From the NCBI GenBank assembly GCA_016764955.1, contig JAESQZ010000038.1, positions 1-5,578 of the forward strand: a stretch of 5,578 nt of DNA, in the 5' to 3' direction. Of this stretch, positions 1-5,311 are shown piece by piece. Position 1 is the stretch's first letter. Each line of letters opens with the position of its first letter. Position numbers and translations under genes: made by a program. Source of the stretch: Deltaproteobacteria bacterium. Its GTDB lineage: Bacteria > Myxococcota > UBA727 > JABDBI01. Under the pieces are notes generated by a model that did not search any database, was not told where the DNA came from, and saw nothing but the letters and a program-made list of their open reading frames with translations.

Positions 1-33
1 GGCCGGGATGACAATATGGGTGCCCTGGGTGAC
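1..33. repeat. Edge-truncated copy of the dispersed palindromic repeat
   Basis: The first 33 bases hold two right-end signatures of the repeat seen elsewhere in this window: GGCCGGGATGAC at 1-12 and CCCTGGGTGAC at 23-33. Compare GCCGGGGTGAC at 1219-1229 and GCCAGGGTGAC at 1246-1256. The arrangement, one right end followed closely by a second, resembles the complete-plus-half array at 1150-1256. The left part of the element lies outside the window, so the hairpin pairing cannot be checked. The copy ends seven bases beyond the stop codon of the minus-strand aldolase gene. Assignment rests on motif similarity only. Confidence 0.5.
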
Positions 34-40
34 AGCCAAG

Positions 41-1090
41 TTACGCCAAAGTGACTTTTGAGTCCAAATACACATCTTGATTACTATTCAAGAGCTTAAT
101 GCCTTCTTCTCGGCTCTTTTGGAAAGCTTTTCGGCCTGAAATCACACCCATACCGCCCGCGCGTTTGTTAATCACAGCCGTTAAGACAGCCTGCTTCAAA
201 TCATCTTTGCCAGATGGGCCACCTGAATTAATCAACCCTGCTCTACCCATATAGCAATTAGCCACTTGATAACGCGTCATATCAATTGGATGGTCTGTGC
301 AAAGCGTCCCATCATAAACGAGCTTTGAAGTTTTACCGAAGTTAATCGCCGTATAACCACCATTATTTTCAGGCAATTTCTGCTTAATAATATCGGCCTC
401 AATAGTCACCCCAAGATGGTTCGCTTGGCCTGTTAAATCAGCTGCAGCTTGATAATCAACGCCATCTTTTTTGAAGTCGTTGTTACGCACATAGCACCAT
501 AAAACCGTAAACATGCCCAGTTCGTGAGCCGCTGCAAACAAGTGACTAATCTCCTGCAACTGCCTGCGAGAATCTGGCGAGCCCCAATAAATCGTTGCGC
601 CTACAGCCACACAGCCCATTTCGAAAGCGCGTTCAGCCGTCGTAAAGCAGATTTGGTCAGGGTGGTTTGGGTAAGAGAGAAGCTCATTGTGATTCACTTT
701 AAGCATCATGGGAATCTTATGAGCATATTTTCTAGCCACAGAACCTAAAACACCATAAGTCGTCGCCACACAATTGCAGCCGCCTTCTATAGCCAGTTCT
801 AAAATATTGGCCGGGTCAAAATAATCGGGGTTTGGTGCAAAAGAAGCTGCTGCTGAATGCTCGATCCCTTGGTCAACAGGCAAAATACTTAAATAGCCCG
901 TGCCCGCCAAACGCCCATGATTATAGACCGTTGCTAAATTACGTAAAACCGCTGGGGATCTGTCTGATTGACTTACAACCCGATCAATAAAATCCGGCCC
1001 AGGTGTATGAAGCCTGTTTTTGGAAATGGTTTTACATTCGTAAGTGAGGAGATTTGCGTCTGAGCCAAGGATTTCTTCAAGTTGTTTCAT
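41..1090 (-). CDS. fbaB: Class I fructose-bisphosphate aldolase (DhnA/FbaB type)
   Basis: This 349-residue cytoplasmic enzyme should catalyse reversible cleavage of fructose-1,6-bisphosphate to dihydroxyacetone phosphate and glyceraldehyde-3-phosphate through a Schiff base, without metal. The TIM-barrel marks of the DhnA family are visible: PVDQGIEH at residues 71-78, KVNHNELLSYP at 131-141, and ADIIKQKLP at 232-240, with Lys236 as the likely Schiff-base lysine. Phosphate-binding motifs follow: INSGGPSG at 287-294 and a glycine-rich ISGRKAFQ at 317-324. The length matches the family (about 350 residues), and the N-terminus (short leader, then CKTISKNRLHTPGPDF) fits full-length homologues, so the ATG at 1090 is supported. 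No Shine-Dalgarno sequence is visible: the bases before the ATG are pyrimidine-rich (GTTTTCTTC). It lies downstream of rpsI on the same strand but is separated by a repeat array with terminator-like hairpins, and it has its own promoter-like sequence, so it is probably transcribed alone. Family assignment is firm; the symbol is by similarity to E. coli FbaB. Confidence 0.93.
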   Translation of the reverse strand: MKQLEEILGSDANLLTYECKTISKNRLHTPGPDFIDRVVSQSDRSPAVLRNLATVYNHGRLAGTGYLSILPVDQGIEHSAAASFAPNPDYFDPANILELAIEGGCNCVATTYGVLGSVARKYAHKIPMMLKVNHNELLSYPNHPDQICFTTAERAFEMGCVAVGATIYWGSPDSRRQLQEISHLFAAAHELGMFTVLWCYVRNNDFKKDGVDYQAAADLTGQANHLGVTIEADIIKQKLPENNGGYTAINFGKTSKLVYDGTLCTDHPIDMTRYQVANCYMGRAGLINSGGPSGKDDLKQAVLTAVINKRAGGMGVISGRKAFQKSREEGIKLLNSNQDVYLDSKVTLA

Positions 1091-1133
1091 GAAGAAAACA
1101 TGTAACGCACACGAGTGTATACACGCAAGGGGC

Positions 1134-1142
1134 GTTATAGCA
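1134..1142 (-). promoter_or_regulatory. Putative extended -10 promoter of the aldolase gene
   Basis: On the minus strand the sequence TGCTATAAC fits an extended -10 element (TGn followed by a -10 hexamer matching TATAAT at five of six positions). No good -35 is seen, which extended -10 promoters can tolerate. Transcription would start near 1127, giving a leader of about 37 bases that contains the perfect palindrome GTGTATACAC at 1115-1124. A weaker alternative is TTGCGT (1128-1123) with TTACAT (1105-1100), 17 bases apart, which would give an almost leaderless message. Motif match only. Confidence 0.35.
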
Positions 1143-1149
1143 CCATACC

Positions 1150-1229
1150 GTCATCCCGGGCTCGCGTGCCCTATAGGGTATGACCCGGGATCCAGAAAAA
1201 CTAGACCCCGGCTCGGAGGCCGGGGTGAC
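1150..1229. repeat. Complete two-hairpin palindromic repeat element
   Basis: This element of about 80 bp is bounded by imperfect terminal inverted repeats: GTCATCCCGGG at 1150-1160, and GCCGGGGTGAC at 1219-1229, whose reverse complement matches at 9 of 11 positions. Inside are two hairpins. The left one pairs ATCCCGGG (1153-1160) with CCCGGGAT (1184-1191) and has the 10-bp palindrome CCCTATAGGG (1169-1178) in its loop. The right one pairs ACCCCGGC (1205-1212) with GCCGGGGT (1219-1226). The bases 1188-1230 recur without change at 2230-2272. It is non-coding and sits between fbaB and rpsI. It is of the size of REP- or MITE-like elements; no transposase is nearby. Short open frames crossing it are fortuitous. 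Confidence 0.85.
1196..1226 (-). terminator. Possible rho-independent terminator after rpsI, formed by the repeat
   Basis: Read on the minus strand, the 8-bp GC-rich stem ACCCCGGC/GCCGGGGT with a 6-base loop is followed by CTAG and then five T residues (1200-1196). The run of T is short and offset by four bases from the stem, so this is not a perfect intrinsic terminator. The position downstream of rpsI and before the fbaB promoter makes sense for one. The upstream hairpin at 1234-1253 has no T-tract. Confidence 0.4.
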
Positions 1230-1230
1230 A

Positions 1231-1256
1231 TAGACCCTGGCCTTCGCCAGGGTGAC
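1231..1256. repeat. Tandem half unit of the palindromic repeat
   Basis: Directly beside the complete element is an extra right-half unit. ACCCTGGC (1234-1241) pairs with GCCAGGGT (1246-1253) around a CTTC loop, preceded by TAG and followed by GAC. The 26 bases 1231-1256 are identical to 5358-5383 near folP. Compared with the neighbouring stem at 1205-1226, one base pair is changed on both sides (C-G to T-A), so pairing is kept. The unit ends nine bases from the rpsI stop codon. Confidence 0.8.
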
Positions 1257-1265
1257 ATTTGAGGA

Positions 1266-1658
1266 TTATCGTTTCGAGTATTGGAAACGCTTACGTGCAC
1301 CAGCACGGCCGTATTTCTTACGCTCAACCATACGAGAGTCACGCGTCAAGAAACCACCCTTCTTTAAGATGCCACGATACCCACCAGAATCGAGTTCACT
1401 CAAAGCCCTGGAAATACCATGACGCACTGCGTCAGCCTGGCCTGAAAGACCACCGCCCTTTACAGTCGCATTCACATCAAAGCGACTCATGGTATCACTT
1501 GCTTCAAACGGTTGTTTCACCATCATTTGAAGCACTTCACGACCAAAGTAATGGTCTAGTGAGCGTCCATTAACAGTAATCACACCACTACCAGGCTTCA
1601 ACCACACTCTGGCAGAAGCGACTTTACGACGACCGGTTGCATAAAACTGAGCTGACAT
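1266..1658 (-). CDS. rpsI: 30S ribosomal protein S9 (uS9)
   Basis: This 130-residue protein of the small ribosomal subunit matches uS9 throughout and has the usual length. It starts with an YATGRRKVASARVWLKPGSG block (residues 6-25). The conserved YFGRE (37-41) and VKGGGLSGQADAVRHGISRAL (66-86) follow. It then carries the RDSRMVERKKYGRAGARK block and the C-terminal SKR tail, which in known ribosomes reaches the P-site tRNA. The ATG at 1658 shares its first T-side base with the TAA stop of rplM (TAATG arrangement, one-base overlap). An AAGGGGG Shine-Dalgarno-like stretch lies inside the end of rplM, about eight bases upstream. Translational coupling with rplM is therefore likely. The L13-S9 gene order is the common bacterial arrangement. 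No residue looks aberrant. Confidence 0.98.
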   Translation of the reverse strand: MSAQFYATGRRKVASARVWLKPGSGVITVNGRSLDHYFGREVLQMMVKQPFEASDTMSRFDVNATVKGGGLSGQADAVRHGISRALSELDSGGYRGILKKGGFLTRDSRMVERKKYGRAGARKRFQYSKR

Positions 1659-2101
1659 TATTTAGCCCCCTTCTGAAATTCGATTGTTTTAGGTTGCTGA
1701 GCCGCATGAGGATGCTCTGATCCAGCATAAACCTTGAGTTTTGCAAGCATTTGGCGCCCCAAAGGACCTTTGGGAAGCATGCCCTTCACAGCAGCCATCA
1801 TCACACGCTCTGGGTGCCTGTCACGCTGAACAGCTGGGGATTTGGAACGGATACCGCCTATGAACCCCGTATAGCTCCAATACCGCTTATCTTGCTCTTT
1901 TTTACCGGTAAATCTGGCCTTTTCAGCATTCACCACCACCACAAAATCACCTATATCTAGGTGTGGGGTGTAGGTAGCTTTGTGCTTACCCTTCAAAATG
2001 GTTGCTATTCGGGTGGCCAGGCGCCCTACCACCGCGTCGGCGGCATCGGCAATAAACCACTCACGGCTGATTGCCTTTCCTGAAATATTGGTCGTCTTCA
2101 T
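1658..2101 (-). CDS. rplM: 50S ribosomal protein L13 (uL13)
   Basis: This 147-residue large-subunit protein is slightly longer than the E. coli protein (142). Diagnostic blocks are GRLATRIATILKGKHKATYTPH (residues 27-48), GDFVVVVNAEKARFTGKK (51-68), and the C-terminal VKGMLPKGPLGRQM, LKVYAGSEHPHAAQQP segment. The segment between them (YWSYTGFIGGIRSKSPAVQRDRHPER) departs from the common YRHTGYPGGIKS version but keeps the TG...GGI core, so it looks functional. The start at 2101 is chosen because AAGGA (2112-2108) lies six bases upstream. An ATG four bases earlier is in a different frame. It is the first gene of a two-gene operon with rpsI. In E. coli this operon is autoregulated by L13; no comparable leader structure could be identified here by eye. 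Confidence 0.98.
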   Translation of the reverse strand: MKTTNISGKAISREWFIADAADAVVGRLATRIATILKGKHKATYTPHLDIGDFVVVVNAEKARFTGKKEQDKRYWSYTGFIGGIRSKSPAVQRDRHPERVMMAAVKGMLPKGPLGRQMLAKLKVYAGSEHPHAAQQPKTIEFQKGAK

Positions 2102-2187
2102 TCATTTTCCTTCTAACACCTATCGTAAGTGCACTACGGAGAAAGAGATTTGAGCTTTTATGCTAAAATCCGTTTCCTCAAGTTTTT

Positions 2188-2216
2188 AGTGTATGAAAAC
2201 TGCCTGCTTGCGTGAA
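2188..2216 (-). promoter_or_regulatory. Weak candidate promoter of the rplM-rpsI operon
   Basis: On the minus strand TTCACG (2216-2211) and TACACT (2193-2188) are 17 bases apart, each matching the sigma-70 consensus at four of six positions. A second possibility just downstream is TTGAGG (2181-2176) with TAAAAG (2160-2155), spaced 15 bases. Either would give a leader of roughly 50-80 bases before rplM. An operon promoter must lie between rplM and the preceding gene unless transcription reads through from the beta-barrel gene. Which element is used cannot be decided by eye. Confidence 0.25.
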
Positions 2217-2229
2217 GTTTGTCAAGTCA

Positions 2230-2272
2230 GGATCCAGAAAAACTAGACCCCGGCTCGGAGGCCGGGGTGACA
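2230..2272. repeat. Right-half copy of the palindromic repeat
   Basis: These 43 bases are identical to 1188-1230, starting at GGATCCAG and ending at GGTGACA. The left hairpin of the element is absent; instead the preceding sequence is GTCAAGTCA, so this is a truncated copy. It contains the complete right hairpin ACCCCGGC (2247-2254)/GCCGGGGT (2261-2268). It lies between rplM and the beta-barrel gene, ending 13 bases from the latter's stop codon, in the same orientation as the other copies. Perfect identity over 43 bases, about 1 kb apart, suggests recent spread or gene conversion. Confidence 0.9.
2238..2268 (-). terminator. Possible rho-independent terminator after the beta-barrel gene, formed by the repeat
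   Basis: On the minus strand, 17 bases beyond the stop codon of the beta-barrel gene, the 8-bp GC-rich stem of the repeat is followed by CTAG and TTTTT (2242-2238). The structure is identical to that after rpsI. It separates the beta-barrel transcription unit from rplM-rpsI. The T-tract is short and offset, so efficiency is uncertain. Confidence 0.45.
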
Positions 2273-2285
2273 GTTAAGGGTGAAG

Positions 2286-3176
2286 TTAAAATTCCCAGCT
2301 AGCGCCAGTATTGAGGTCTAGACCCCAGCTATGCTCGTTGCTAAAGCTAGCGACTCTAGGCTTCAAATTAATCACTAATTTGGTCGAACCAATCGGAATT
2401 TCAACGCCAACGTTCAATTGAGCGCCAACCGCACTCTTCCAAACACTCTTATCAGCATTAGCAACGGTAGGTAGGGTCTTGTTATAACGATTGGTAGTTT
2501 GCCCCAATTCGATAGCTGGGAACCAATAAAGTACTGTACCACCTTCAAAAACAACCCCCATCGGAATACCAATTACAACTGGAATAAAGCTATTGAACGC
2601 ACCCTTGCTATCCCAAGGCCCCAGACTTCTTGTCACAACCTGACCATCAATATTAGATGTATCAGTTACTGCTGTCTTGATATCTGCATCAGTAGCACCT
2701 GGATAGTTGTCAGTATAGTTGTAACCCACTTGAGCTTGGAGACCTGCGTAGAACATATCGCTGATCATGCCCAAGTAACGAACCATCACATCAGCACCAA
2801 ACATCGCACCATAGCGCTTCAGGTGTGTGCCAGCTCTATCTGCCGGCGTATCACTACCAAAAAACATACCATAAGGAGACTGAACACCGCCATGGAGTCC
2901 AAAACCCACATCCAAACCAAAACCTACATTGTAGATCAATGCAGTTTGGAGCTGGAGATTCATCAAGCCAACCTGTCCATTCGGTGTAAATGGCCCAGCC
3001 TTACCACCGCTAAACAAGTTAGCGTTAGAAAGCCCTACAAAGAAGTACAATGGCTCGTCTTCACTGCTTGGGGTTGGGATAAAGTCCGTTGGGGACGAGT
3101 TAAACTGAGCTGCAGCAGGCACTGCAAATACACCTACAAACAGCGCTACGACTATTTTATTTACTAATTTTTTCAT
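2286..3176 (-). CDS. Secreted outer-membrane beta-barrel-like protein, unknown function
   Basis: I do not recognise the family. The 296-residue product starts with a clear Sec signal peptide: KKLVNK as n-region, a hydrophobic core at about residues 8-20, and AAA before Gln24 as the likely signal peptidase I site. After a Pro/Ser/acidic stretch (residues 24-42) come alternating, glycine- and aromatic-rich strands (for example YFFVGLSNANLF, YNVGFGLDVGFGLHGGV, FYAGLQAQVGYNY, GAQLNVGVEIPIG, TKLVINLKPRV). The protein ends in WEF, a terminal aromatic residue typical of substrates of the BAM outer-membrane assembly machinery. This suggests a barrel of perhaps 8-12 strands; the strand number was not computed. 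Two in-frame ATGs are adjacent (3179 and 3176); 3176 is preferred because AGGAG then lies six bases upstream rather than three. It has its own promoter-like sequence and a terminator-like repeat downstream, so it is probably a single-gene unit. It could be a porin, an opacity-like surface protein or a structural barrel. Confidence 0.8.
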   Translation of the reverse strand: MKKLVNKIVVALFVGVFAVPAAAQFNSSPTDFIPTPSSEDEPLYFFVGLSNANLFSGGKAGPFTPNGQVGLMNLQLQTALIYNVGFGLDVGFGLHGGVQSPYGMFFGSDTPADRAGTHLKRYGAMFGADVMVRYLGMISDMFYAGLQAQVGYNYTDNYPGATDADIKTAVTDTSNIDGQVVTRSLGPWDSKGAFNSFIPVVIGIPMGVVFEGGTVLYWFPAIELGQTTNRYNKTLPTVANADKSVWKSAVGAQLNVGVEIPIGSTKLVINLKPRVASFSNEHSWGLDLNTGASWEF

Positions 3177-3182
3177 CATATG

Positions 3183-3187
3183 CTCCT
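3183..3187 (-). promoter_or_regulatory. Shine-Dalgarno sequence of the beta-barrel gene, deciding its start
   Basis: AGGAG on the minus strand lies three bases before the first ATG (3179) and six before the second (3176). The normal spacing favours the second ATG. Just upstream, CGGCA and TGCCG (3190-3194 and 3201-3205) could form a small 5-bp hairpin with a 6-base loop in the leader, ending next to the ribosome binding site. The hairpin is too short to claim regulation. Confidence 0.7.
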
Positions 3188-3260
3188 CTCGGCAATAGAG
3201 TGCCGCTTCCCATAAGACTACGACAACATAAAATTGTATTTCAAGCGAATTTAAAGTTTT

Positions 3261-3289
3261 TTTATATCTATTTTTAGCGTTAACCGCAA
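3261..3289 (-). promoter_or_regulatory. Putative sigma-70 promoter of the beta-barrel gene
   Basis: On the minus strand TTGCGG (3289-3284) and TATAAA (3266-3261) are separated by exactly 17 bases of AT-rich sequence. The -10 matches the consensus at five of six positions; the -35 only in its TTG. Transcription would begin near 3254, giving a leader of about 75 bases. The surrounding 130-base gap is much more AT-rich than the genes, as expected for a promoter region. No terminator for the preceding DUF192 gene is seen here, so some read-through is possible. Confidence 0.45.
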
Positions 3290-3309
3290 GTGTTTGTTTT
3301 TATAATGTT

Positions 3310-3729
3310 TTACCAGTTGGCTCTCATGCCAGCTTTTAAACCAAATTGTTCAGACTCTCCCGAATTAACCTCCAAAACATAGCGCGAAGGCACATCCACA
3401 CCTAGTAGCTTGACCGAACCCGGGACTGCATCTTTCACAACTCCCACAATTTTCTTTTCAGAATTCATGAAAATCATATCTAAGGGGATCAAAGTGTCCT
3501 TCATCCAAAAATAGTGCTTCGACTCATCTGGAAAGATAAAAAGCATGCCTGTGCCTGGTTCCAGGGTTTTTCGATGCATTAAACCCTTTTTTAGTTCTTC
3601 CGTCGTCTTGGCTAACTCAACTTGCAAAGAAACAGGCTTTTCTCCGCCGTCAAAAGAAATTCGAACAGCTGAAGGACTGCAAGCAACCAACAAAGAATAC
3701 ACCAACAAAAGGCAGGTCCTTATGAACAT
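3310..3729 (-). CDS. DUF192 family lipoprotein
   Basis: The 139-residue product begins with a lipoprotein signal peptide (MFIRTCLLLVYSLLVAC) whose LVAC lipobox predicts lipidation at Cys17 and anchoring in the envelope. The rest is a DUF192 domain: GLMHRKTLEPGTGMLFIFP at residues 49-67, FWMKDTLIPLDMIFM at 74-88, and a C-terminal SRYVLEVNSG...GLKAGMR segment. Family length is about 110-160 residues. The family is widespread and its biochemical role is, to my knowledge, unsettled, so none is assigned. The frame is open to an ATG at 3777, but the extra 16 residues would precede the signal peptide and are antisense to the transporter gene. The start at 3729 places the signal peptide correctly, although only a GGAG two bases upstream is seen. 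It is divergent from the transporter gene, with start regions overlapping by eight bases. Any promoter must lie within that gene; TTGTTC and TACGAT (3743-3738), 17 bases apart, are a weak candidate. Confidence 0.88.
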   Translation of the reverse strand: MFIRTCLLLVYSLLVACSPSAVRISFDGGEKPVSLQVELAKTTEELKKGLMHRKTLEPGTGMLFIFPDESKHYFWMKDTLIPLDMIFMNSEKKIVGVVKDAVPGSVKLLGVDVPSRYVLEVNSGESEQFGLKAGMRANW

Positions 3730-5311
3730 GACTCCATATCGTAGCGCACCTTCCTCAACCGAACAAGGTTGGCCCAAAGGAATTTCCTATATCGTCGGCA
3801 ATGAAGGCTGCGAACGCTTCAGCTACTACGGCATGAGTGCGATTCTTTACGTCTATATTATCGCGCTACAAGGCTCGGGTGATTATGCCACTTCCGTTGT
3901 GCATTTATTTATCTCTGGCGTTTATGCCTTTCCACTGATTGGTGCCGTGATTGCTGACCGCCTACTTGGAAAATATCACACGATTTTGTGGTTCTCGCTC
4001 GTCTACTGCCTTGGACATTTGGTTTTGTCTCTCACAGAGGGCTCTATGAGTGGCCTGTATTTCGGGCTGTCTTTGATCGCTTTAGGCGCTGGTGGTATTA
4101 AGCCTTGCGTATCAGCTCATGTCGGCGATCAGTTTGGAAAATCTAATTGGCGTTTAATTCCAAAAGTTTACCAAGTTTTTTACTTCATCATTAACTTTGG
4201 TTCGTTCTTTGCAACTTTGCTTATCCCAGTCATACGAAGCTATTTTGGATGGAGCGTGGCTTTTGCCATTCCCGGTGTTTTGATGTTTGTAGCTACGGGG
4301 GTTTTCTGGATGGGCCGAAATAAGTTTGTTCATGTGCCCCCTCAGCCTGGTGGACATTTGGGTCTTCTCGATGCGACCAGCTCGATTTTCTTATTTGCAA
4401 GCGTGGGTTCTTTAGCCTTTACAGCTAGTCTATCCACTCCCATTGCCATTGCGGTATCGATGGCCTGTTTGATGATCGGGTTGGTGCTATTTCAAGTCCG
4501 GCAATCGAAAGTACGAGATGATGGATTTTTAGCTGTATCGCTGGCAGCCATTTCAGATTGGTTTAGGCGACTTTTTCTACGCATATCTCAATGGGGTTTG
4601 CTGTTTTCAGCAACCAGCTCGTCAGGCGGCTCTCAAGGCCATGGAGCCCCAAAGCCCCGCTCTACTTTAAGAGATCAATTCAGCACAGAAGCCATTGACG
4701 GCGCCTCAGCGATTGTACGTATTTTGAGCATTTTCTTATTCGTCAGTATATTTTGGGCACTTTTTGATCAACATGGCTCCTCTTGGATTCGCCAAGCTAA
4801 AATGATGAACCTCAATGTTCTAGGCTTTGAGTTAATGCCGTCACAAATTCAAGGCATCAATCCAATTTTGGTCATGATCTTAATCCCACTTATGTCTTAT
4901 ATGTTTGGCCATATCAAACCACTGCTGCGCATGTCTGTTGGCATGATTATTGCAAGTTTCTCATTCGTTGTGGTCGCATTGATTCAGGCTCAACTCGATC
5001 AAGGTGCTCAACTTAATGTGGTTTGGCAACTTTTGCCTTATATTTTGATTACAGTTGCTGAAGTGCTTGTTTCGGTTACTGGTTTGGAGTTTGCTTATAC
5101 GCAGGCACCTAAACGCATGAAATCAACCGTGATGGGCTTCTGGCTATTAAGCGTTGCTTTTGGAAATATCCTTGTTGCATTTACAGCACGCTTTGCAGGG
5201 TTGCCGCTTGTAGACTTCTTCTGGGTATTCGCAGGTCTCATGGCTATCGCTGCAGGCCTATTTGCTCTTCGTGCACGTTATTATGTGCCGCAGGACTATC
5301 CGCAACATTGA
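3722..5311 (+). CDS. Proton-coupled oligopeptide transporter (POT/PTR2 family, MFS)
   Basis: This 529-residue inner-membrane protein should import di- and tripeptides with protons. The family hallmarks are intact. The TM1 motif E28xxE31R32FxYYG is present, including the residues tied to proton coupling. GGIKPCVSAHVGDQF (124-138) and FYFIINFGS (153-161) are the two PTR2 signatures. FWALFDQHGSSW (344-355) lies in TM7, and E446 with GLEFAYTQAPKRMKS (454-468) in TM10. About 14 hydrophobic segments are seen, as expected for bacterial POTs: twelve core helices plus two between the halves (about 221-260). A Ser/Gly-rich linker (297-309) precedes the second half. The start at 3722 has AGG five bases upstream and leaves a short N-terminus before TM1. 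The frame is open further upstream to 3545, but that part is antisense to the DUF192 gene and unlike any POT. A second ATG at 3728 is possible. The 3' end overlaps the converging folP frame by 68 bases. Which peptides are carried cannot be told. Confidence 0.93.
   Translation: MNMTPYRSAPSSTEQGWPKGISYIVGNEGCERFSYYGMSAILYVYIIALQGSGDYATSVVHLFISGVYAFPLIGAVIADRLLGKYHTILWFSLVYCLGHLVLSLTEGSMSGLYFGLSLIALGAGGIKPCVSAHVGDQFGKSNWRLIPKVYQVFYFIINFGSFFATLLIPVIRSYFGWSVAFAIPGVLMFVATGVFWMGRNKFVHVPPQPGGHLGLLDATSSIFLFASVGSLAFTASLSTPIAIAVSMACLMIGLVLFQVRQSKVRDDGFLAVSLAAISDWFRRLFLRISQWGLLFSATSSSGGSQGHGAPKPRSTLRDQFSTEAIDGASAIVRILSIFLFVSIFWALFDQHGSSWIRQAKMMNLNVLGFELMPSQIQGINPILVMILIPLMSYMFGHIKPLLRMSVGMIIASFSFVVVALIQAQLDQGAQLNVVWQLLPYILITVAEVLVSVTGLEFAYTQAPKRMKSTVMGFWLLSVAFGNILVAFTARFAGLPLVDFFWVFAGLMAIAAGLFALRARYYVPQDYPQH

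Noticed and set aside
1150..1256. CRISPR array
   Set aside because: The repeated units are adjacent or scattered singly with no regular spacers, and no cas genes are present.
1150..1256. Insertion sequence remnant
   Set aside because: There are terminal inverted repeats but no transposase coding sequence and no visible target-site duplication; a non-autonomous palindromic repeat explains the data better.
1044..1342. Short open frames over the repeat array (plus 1044-1262, minus 1151-1342)
   Set aside because: They are translations of palindromic repeat sequence and of antisense to fbaB or rpsI; no ribosome binding site or recognisable protein sequence.
2499..3167. A 222-codon open frame on the plus strand, antisense to the beta-barrel gene
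   Set aside because: Its product is rich in Cys, His, Thr and Ile, with no domain. The minus-strand frame has a signal peptide, ribosome binding site and promoter, so this is a shadow.
3180..3309. Riboswitch or small RNA in the AT-rich gap before the beta-barrel gene
   Set aside because: Only a 5-bp hairpin and a promoter-like sequence are visible; no conserved riboswitch core could be recognised.
3545..3721. Upstream in-frame extension of the transporter gene (59 extra codons on the plus strand)
   Set aside because: It is antisense to the DUF192 domain, resembles no POT N-terminus, and would place a long Ser/Lys-rich segment before TM1. The ATG at 3722 has a suitable AGG and matches family length.
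3730..3777. Longer start for the DUF192 gene at 3777
   Set aside because: It would put 16 residues, antisense to the transporter N-terminus, in front of a well-formed lipoprotein signal peptide.
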